A DNA stretch of 47,520 nucleotides from an uncultured Prevotellaceae bacterium (GTDB lineage: Bacteria > Bacteroidota > Bacteroidia > Bacteroidales > Bacteroidaceae). This document shows, one piece after another, positions 42,792 through 47,520 of this stretch; position 1 is the stretch's first letter, and each line of letters starts with the position of its first letter. The position numbers were made by a program, and so were the translations under genes. The stretch lies in assembly GCA_947168395.1 (NCBI GenBank), contig CAMVLT010000024.1, positions 1 to 47,520 on the forward strand, read 5' to 3'. Under the pieces are notes generated by a model. That model had not been told where the DNA came from. It ran no database searches and worked only from the letters and a program-made list of their open reading frames with translations.

Positions 42792-45248
42792 ATGATGAGA
42801 AGATTACTACTGGTACTGTCTATCCTGCATTGTTCTGCATTTATAAGCGTTGCCGGGGCACAACCGGTGCGCGAACGGGTGAGTTTTGACAACGACTGGC
42901 GGTTCGTGCTGGCTGACACCGCTACGATGGCCGCAGCCGATTATAACGACGCCTACTGGCGACGCCTCGACGTGCCCCACGACTGGGCCATCGAGGGTGA
43001 CTTCTCAGTAGGCAATCCCAGTGGTGCTGGTGGCGGTGCGCTGCCTGGTGGAGTAGGGTGGTACCGTAAGACGTTTACGCTGTCACCGAGTGACAGAGCA
43101 CAAGAAAAAGTGTTCCTGGAGTTCGACGGCGTGTATATGAACTCGACGGTCTACGTGAACGGGCAGAAGGTGGGCTACCGCCCCTACGGCTACTCCAGCT
43201 TCGAGTACGACATCACGCCCTACGTCCGTGAAGGTAGCAACGTGGTGGCCGTCCGCGTTGACAACAGCGACCAGCCCAACTCGCGCTGGTACTCGGGCTG
43301 CGGCATCTACCGCCACGTATGGCTCACCCGCACCAATGCCATCCACGTGAAGCACTGGGGCGTCTACGTTCACGACGGCAAGGTGGAAGTGGACTACGAG
43401 AACCCCACGGGGCGCAAGGTAACGGTCAAGAACACTTGGCTCGACCGCGACGGACGGCCTGCGAGCATCAAAAGACCGAGGAAGTGGTCGTGCGAGGACC
43501 CATATATTTATAAGGTACGCACGCAGCTGATTTGCGACGGCAAGGTGGTTGACGAGGTGGAGACCACAACGGGCTTCCGCGATTTCAAGTTCGATGCCAC
43601 GACGGGCTTCTGGCTGAACGGCAAGAACATGAAGCTGAACGGTGTCTGCGAGCACCACGACTTCGGCTGCCTCGGTGCCGCCCTGAGCGAGGACGCCCTG
43701 CACCGCAAACTGACGAAGCTAAAGGCAATGGGCGTGAACGCCATCCGCTCGAGCCACAACCCGCCAGCTCCGGAACTGCTGGCCATGTGCGACACGATGG
43801 GACTGATTGTGATGGACGAGTCATTCGACATGTGGCGCCGCAAGAAGACGAAGAACGACTACGCCCGCTTCTTCGACGAGTGGCACGAGCGCGACCTCAC
43901 CGACCTCGTCTTGCGCGACCGCAACCACCCTTGCATCCTCATGTGGTCGATAGGCAACGAGGTGCTCGAGCAGTGGGAGGGAGAGTCTGACATGCCCAGA
44001 CCCACCCCCCAGCCCCTCCCTGAGAGGGAGGGGAGTGAAATGTCGGGTGCTGATGAGGCCAATCTGCTGATGAATATGCCCCATGAAGTAGTGACAGAAC
44101 AAACTACTCCCCTCTCTGACAGGGAGGGGCAAGGGGGTGGGTCTCTCACTCGTCTTCTGGCCGACATCGTACGCCGCTACGACACTACCCGCCCCATTAC
44201 GGCAGGCTGCAACGAGCCGTCTCCGGGCAACCACCTGTTCAAGAGCGGGGCCCTCGACATCATCGGCTTCAACTATCATCACCAGTGGGTGAAGGACGTG
44301 CCGCAGAACTTCCCCGGCAAGCCCTTCATCTTCAGCGAGAGCGTGTCGGCCCTGCAGACGCGCGGCTACTACATGATGCCCAGCGACTCCGTCTACACAG
44401 CACCCAAGGAGTGGTGGTTGCCCTATACCGACCCCTCGTTCATGTGTTCGGCCTACGACAACATGCACGCTTCGTGGTCGAGTACCCATGAGCAGACGTG
44501 GGACGTGGTGAAGCACAATCCCTTTGTTGGCGGGCAGTTCATCTGGACGGGCTTCGACTACATCGGCGAGCCTACGCCCTACGGCTTCCCCGCCCGCAGC
44601 AGCTACTTCGGCATCATCGACCTGGCGGGCTTCCCCAAGGACTCTTACTATATGTACCAGAGCGAATGGACCAGCGCGCCCATGCTGCACCTCTTCCCCC
44701 ACTGGAACTGGCTGCCCGGACAGACCATCGATATGTGGGCGTACTACAACCAAGCCGACGAGGTGGAACTGTTCGTCAACGGCAAGTCGCAGGGCATCCG
44801 CCGGAAAAGTACACAAAAGGAACCGTCCCTTTTGTGTACTGAGTACCACGTCGGGTGGCGCGTGAAGTACGAGCCGGGCGAGGTGAAGGCCGTGAGCCGC
44901 AAGGACGGCAAGGTGGTCTGCGAGCAGACCATCCGCACCGCTGGTCAGCCCGCTGCCGTGCGGCTTAGCGTTGACTATCAGGGCAAGGACCTGTGCTTCG
45001 TTTGCGCAGAAGTGGTCGATGCCCAAGGCAACCTCTGCCCCTGGGCTGAGGACCAGATACATTTCACGGCTACCGATGGTGCCCAGGTCGTGGCTACCGA
45101 CAACGGTTGCCAGACGTCGATGGAGCGCTTTACGTCGTCTCGGCGCAAGGCTTTCTTCGGACGGTGCTTGGCCGTCGTTCGCGGCAAGGGCGTGCTGAAG
45201 GCCGAGTCGCCGATGCTGAAAGGTGGAACGTTGAACATTGCACGTTAA
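42792..45248 (+). CDS. GH2 beta-galactosidase-type enzyme with two translated palindromic insertions
   Basis: 818 residues with a signal segment (MMRRLLLVLSILHCSAFISVAGA). Sugar-binding jelly roll (about 27-185; DVPHDWAIEGDF, GVGWYRKTF, SNVVAVRVDNSDQPNSRWYSGCGIYRHVWL), a shortened immunoglobulin-like domain, then the TIM barrel with acid/base Glu390 (WSIGNE) and nucleophile Glu516 (FSESVSAL). Residues about 403-451 come from a 145-bp palindromic element just after the acid/base strand, and residues about 673-683 (STQKEPSLLCT) from a 33-bp palindrome in the C-terminal domain. Catalytic residues are intact. Probably releases galactose side chains in the periplasm. 25 bases after the DUF4011 gene, 16 before GH43. 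Confidence 0.92.
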   Translation: MMRRLLLVLSILHCSAFISVAGAQPVRERVSFDNDWRFVLADTATMAAADYNDAYWRRLDVPHDWAIEGDFSVGNPSGAGGGALPGGVGWYRKTFTLSPSDRAQEKVFLEFDGVYMNSTVYVNGQKVGYRPYGYSSFEYDITPYVREGSNVVAVRVDNSDQPNSRWYSGCGIYRHVWLTRTNAIHVKHWGVYVHDGKVEVDYENPTGRKVTVKNTWLDRDGRPASIKRPRKWSCEDPYIYKVRTQLICDGKVVDEVETTTGFRDFKFDATTGFWLNGKNMKLNGVCEHHDFGCLGAALSEDALHRKLTKLKAMGVNAIRSSHNPPAPELLAMCDTMGLIVMDESFDMWRRKKTKNDYARFFDEWHERDLTDLVLRDRNHPCILMWSIGNEVLEQWEGESDMPRPTPQPLPEREGSEMSGADEANLLMNMPHEVVTEQTTPLSDREGQGGGSLTRLLADIVRRYDTTRPITAGCNEPSPGNHLFKSGALDIIGFNYHHQWVKDVPQNFPGKPFIFSESVSALQTRGYYMMPSDSVYTAPKEWWLPYTDPSFMCSAYDNMHASWSSTHEQTWDVVKHNPFVGGQFIWTGFDYIGEPTPYGFPARSSYFGIIDLAGFPKDSYYMYQSEWTSAPMLHLFPHWNWLPGQTIDMWAYYNQADEVELFVNGKSQGIRRKSTQKEPSLLCTEYHVGWRVKYEPGEVKAVSRKDGKVVCEQTIRTAGQPAAVRLSVDYQGKDLCFVCAEVVDAQGNLCPWAEDQIHFTATDGAQVVATDNGCQTSMERFTSSRRKAFFGRCLAVVRGKGVLKAESPMLKGGTLNIAR
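43999..44143. repeat. 145-bp REPIN-like inverted repeat in the GH2 gene
   Basis: Left half GACCCACCCCCCAGCCCCTC then CCTGAGAGGGAGGGG; right half CCCCTCTCTGACAGGGAGGG then GCAAGGGGGTGGGTC, inverted, separated by about 70 bases of ordinary-looking sequence. Same head-to-head half-unit plan as the 72-bp elements but with a longer middle. Translated as RPTPQPLPEREGSEM through TPLSDREGQGGGS. Confidence 0.8.
44808..44840. repeat. 33-bp palindrome in the GH2 gene
   Basis: AGTACACAAAAGG - AACCGTC - CCTTTTGTGTACT: perfect 13-bp arms and a 7-base loop. It is unrelated in sequence to the G/C-rich elements, and translated in frame as STQKEPSLLCT. Confidence 0.8.
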
Positions 45249-45264
45249 TAATTGAGTATAGAAT

Positions 45265-46914
45265 ATGAAGACGAAAGCTTTGAACCTCATGATGGCAGCT
45301 GCTTGCAGCGCAGGGCTGACCGTAGCCTGTACACAACAGACCGATACAGCCCCAGTGACGAACCTCAAGACCGTGGGAAACCCCTTCCTTCCAATGTGGG
45401 AGCACATTCCCGATGGCGAGCCATACGTGTTTGAAGACCCTGATAACCCCGGTAAACAGCGCGTATATATCTACGGTTCGCACGACAACCTGAAGACCGA
45501 CTACTGCGGACGCGACCAGGTGGTGTGGTCGGCACCGGTCGACGACCTCAACCAGTGGCGCTACGATGGTGTCATCCTCGTGGTCGACAAGAACGCTAAG
45601 GGCGAGCCTTTCGACTCGGCAGGCACCGCCGATGTGCTGTTTGCGCCCGATGTTACGCTGGTGACGGCAGCCGACGGCACCAAGACCTACTACCTTTTCC
45701 CCAACGACCAGGCTGGTGGCCGCAACGGTTTGATAGCCAAGAGTTCGCGCCCCAATGGCCCCTTCGAGGTGTGCAACTGGAGCCAGGATAATCCTAATGT
45801 AGTGGACGGTGTGCTGGCTTTCGACCCCGCAGTATTCGTCGACGACGATGGCCGCGTCTACGGCTACTGGGGTTTCGAACGGAGCTATGCCGCCGAGTTC
45901 GACCCCACGACGATGGCCACCGTGAAGCCCGGCACGCAGGTGGTGGAGGACATGATCAGCGGGCGCAACCAGCCGGGCCGCTTCAAGTTCTTCGAGGCCT
46001 CCAGCATCCGCAAAATCAAGGACAAGTACGTCTTTATCTATAGCCGCTTCACCGAGGACGGCGAGTTCGGCCTGCCCACGTCGAACTACACCCTGGCCTA
46101 CGCCTACAGCGACGCCCCGTTAGGCCCCTGGACCTACGGAGGCACCATTATTGATGGCCGTGCCCGCGAGACCGATGAGCAGGGCAACGTGATAGCCTCG
46201 GCTGTGCCCGACGGCAACACCCACGGCAGCATCTGCGAAATCAACGGCCAGTGGTACGTGTTCTATCACCGTCAGACCGGCCTCAACGAGTTTGCCCGTC
46301 AGGCTATGGTGGCTCCCATCACCGTCGACGTGGAGGAAGGCCCTGGTGGCAAGGTACAGATTTCTGAGGGTGAGTACAACTCCGAAGGCTTCTCGCTCGA
46401 CGGCCTTGACCCCTTGGAGCGTCATTCCGCTGGCATCGCCTGCTGGCTGACAGGCCCCAAACCTGCTGAGCACGAGTGGCCCAACAACAAGTTCTACGGC
46501 TCCTACGTCGATGCCACTTACGGCACCACCACCAACATGGAGGCCCCCTACGCTATAGAGAACAACACCAACCCCGTGGTGAACAATACCGACGGCTCTA
46601 TCGTGGGCTACAAGTATTTCAACTTTACTGCCACCCAGGAGTTGGAGGACGTGTCCCTGCTGTTGCGCCTCATCCCCGAAGGCATCGACGGCACCATCAC
46701 CATCATGGTCGACCGCCCGTGGACGTCGCAGGGGGGCAAGGTGCTGGGCACCATCGAACTGAAGGCCGACATGCCTCGCGAGTCTACCGAAGTGGCTGTC
46801 GAACTGCCCGCTCTTTCCGAGCTGACGGGCAAGCACGCCCTCTACTTCACCTTCCAGTCAGAGACCAAGGAAAAGTCGCTCTGCATCCTCCAGGATTTCG
46901 TGTTCAGCGAATAA
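45265..46914 (+). CDS. GH43 glycosidase (arabinofuranosidase/xylosidase type) with CBM6-like C-terminus, probable lipoprotein
   Basis: 549 residues. N-terminal export signal with a Cys at its end (MMAAACSAGLTVACTQQ), so probably a lipoprotein, though the lipobox is not ideal. Five-bladed propeller typical of GH43: the base Asp near EHIPDGEPYVFEDP, the modulating Asp in LFAPDVTLV, and the acid Glu244 in KFFEASSIRK. The C-terminal about 130 residues (GSYVDATYG, VGYKYFNF, ITIMVDRPWTSQGGKVLGTIEL) form a CBM6-like beta-sandwich. GH43 has several activities; alpha-L-arabinofuranosidase would suit the neighbouring alpha-xylosidase and beta-galactosidase. Last gene of the operon, 16 bases after GH2. 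Confidence 0.9.
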   Translation: MKTKALNLMMAAACSAGLTVACTQQTDTAPVTNLKTVGNPFLPMWEHIPDGEPYVFEDPDNPGKQRVYIYGSHDNLKTDYCGRDQVVWSAPVDDLNQWRYDGVILVVDKNAKGEPFDSAGTADVLFAPDVTLVTAADGTKTYYLFPNDQAGGRNGLIAKSSRPNGPFEVCNWSQDNPNVVDGVLAFDPAVFVDDDGRVYGYWGFERSYAAEFDPTTMATVKPGTQVVEDMISGRNQPGRFKFFEASSIRKIKDKYVFIYSRFTEDGEFGLPTSNYTLAYAYSDAPLGPWTYGGTIIDGRARETDEQGNVIASAVPDGNTHGSICEINGQWYVFYHRQTGLNEFARQAMVAPITVDVEEGPGGKVQISEGEYNSEGFSLDGLDPLERHSAGIACWLTGPKPAEHEWPNNKFYGSYVDATYGTTTNMEAPYAIENNTNPVVNNTDGSIVGYKYFNFTATQELEDVSLLLRLIPEGIDGTITIMVDRPWTSQGGKVLGTIELKADMPRESTEVAVELPALSELTGKHALYFTFQSETKEKSLCILQDFVFSE

Positions 46915-46940
46915 CACCTAACCTCCTACCTAAACCTTCC

Positions 46941-46966
46941 GAAACCCCTTTCTACAAAGGGGTTTC
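46941..46966. terminator. hairpin after GH43, possible bidirectional terminator
   Basis: GAAACCCCTT-TCTACA-AAGGGGTTTC: perfect 10-bp stem, 26 bases after the GH43 stop, in a convergent intergenic region. No T run follows, so it may instead be one of the local palindromic repeats. Confidence 0.4.
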
Positions 46967-46970
46967 AGCA

Positions 46971-46997
46971 AGGTAGGTGTTCCGCAAACACCTACCT
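46971..46997. repeat. 27-bp perfect inverted repeat, copy 1
   Basis: AGGTAGGTGTT-CCGCA-AACACCTACCT. The same arms recur at 47084-47110. Confidence 0.75.
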
Positions 46998-47083
46998 AAC
47001 ACCTAACCCGCCACCTCCTTCCCCTCCAAACAAGCTCCCACCCATCTTACCATTCGGCCGAGTTAGGTGTTAAGGTAGGTGTT

Positions 47084-47110
47084 AGGTAGGTGTTATGTAA
47101 ACACCTACCT
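47084..47110. repeat. 27-bp perfect inverted repeat, copy 2
   Basis: AGGTAGGTGTT-ATGTA-AACACCTACCT, preceded at 47073 by one more direct copy of the arm. The surrounding 46998-47222 holds further degenerate ACACCTACC and AACCCCTTT words and no gene. Confidence 0.75.
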
Positions 47111-47229
47111 CTCCAAAACCCCTTTCCACAAAGGCATTTCCAGCGATTCAGGTAGGAGGTTAGGTGTTTTCACGAAATTCTCTCTTTTCCCGCCCCACTC
47201 CCCATCCCTCCAAGTTCCCCCCGTGGGAA

Positions 47230-47296
47230 CTCCGGGTTTAGTTACGGTAAACCCGGAGTTTACCGTAACTAAACCCGGAGTTTACCGTAACTAAAC
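47230..47296. repeat. 22-bp periodic array, GTTTACCGTAACTAAAC class
   Basis: One unit in one orientation (47230-47252), then two identical 22-bp units in the other (47253-47274 and 47275-47296). The core GTTTACCGTAACTAAAC matches inverted words in the array at 599-656. Confidence 0.8.
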
Positions 47297-47332
47297 TATG
47301 GGTTTGCCCTTTCCCTTTTACTTCGGCACCTT

Positions 47333-47520
47333 TCATTTATGAGTTTTCTGGATAGGAAATTGGATGGTGAAGCGAGTGAGATGATCTTCTGGATCTGTAA
47401 GCAGATTGAAGGTGCAGTGGTGAGAAGTAAGAATGTCGCGGATGAGCAGAAGACCGAGACCCTGACCTTGGGGCTTGGTAGAGAAAAACGGAGTGAAGAG
47501 ATTCTTCGCTATAGCCGGCG
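47333..47520 (-). CDS. sensor histidine kinase, C-terminal 61 residues (5' end outside window)
   Basis: The minus-strand frame open at the right edge reads AKNLFTPFFSTKPQGQG then LGLLLIRDILTSHHCTF and ends TRFTIQFPIQKTHK. The F-box-like LFTPFFSTK and G2 box GQGLGL identify the end of a HATPase domain. Stop TGA at 47335-47333. It converges with the GH43 operon across the repeat-rich spacer. Nothing can be said about its sensor part. Confidence 0.75.
   Translation of the reverse strand, partial: PAIAKNLFTPFFSTKPQGQGLGLLLIRDILTSHHCTFNLLTDPEDHLTRFTIQFPIQKTHK

Overview
The window is from a Bacteroidales genome, most likely a high-GC member of the Prevotellaceae. Supporting signs are the Bacteroidetes promoter form (TTTG, 19-20 nt, TAnnTTTG) before several operons, the rarity of Shine-Dalgarno sites, propeller/Y_Y_Y sensor proteins, and a set of secreted glycoside hydrolases. 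No rRNA, tRNA or CRISPR array was seen.

Layout, left to right. (1) 1-1100: the end of a Toprim/primase-like gene, a periodic repeat, an orphan promoter and a gene remnant. (2) 1144-5183, minus strand: an operon frr - rsgA - secreted S9 peptidase. (3) 5328-16526, plus strand: four tandem membrane sensor kinases with periplasmic SBP_bac_3-like domains, followed by an AraC-family regulator. (4) 17433-18767, minus: an NhaD Na+/H+ antiporter. (5) 18957-25121, plus: a rhamnose operon, rhaB - [GxxExxY cassette] - rhaA - GH20 - rhaT. (6) 25122-26757, minus: an SPFH protein, a ribbon-helix-helix protein and a DUF1648 membrane protein. (7) 26758-27276: an intergenic region with 22-bp periodic arrays. 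(8) 27277-46914, plus: mnmA, two propeller sensors, then GH31, a giant DUF4011/SF1 helicase/nuclease protein, GH2 and GH43. (9) 46915-47520: a repeat-rich convergent intergenic region and the C-terminus of a minus-strand histidine kinase.

How the genes work together. The rhamnose genes take up, isomerise and phosphorylate L-rhamnose; aldolase and lactaldehyde reductase are not in the window. GH31 (alpha-xylosidase type), GH2 (beta-galactosidase type) and GH43 (arabinofuranosidase type) together would suit debranching of a xyloglucan-like glycan, but no SusC/SusD pair or backbone-cutting endoglucanase is present here.

The most unusual things are these. (a) The four kinases alternate Tyr-His-Tyr-His at the phosphoacceptor position, so two of the four look like pseudo-acceptor partners. 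(b) A low-GC GxxExxY nuclease-like gene sits inside the rhamnose operon, framed by two near-identical palindromic repeats of 76-77 bp. (c) REPIN-like palindromic elements lie in frame inside rsgA, mnmA, the GH2 gene and the primase-like gene, and are translated as extra peptide. (d) A transglutaminase-like/DUF4011/helicase/nuclease/DUF3320 protein with a defence-like architecture is embedded in the glycan operon. (e) No receiver domain is visible in any of the sensors seen whole.
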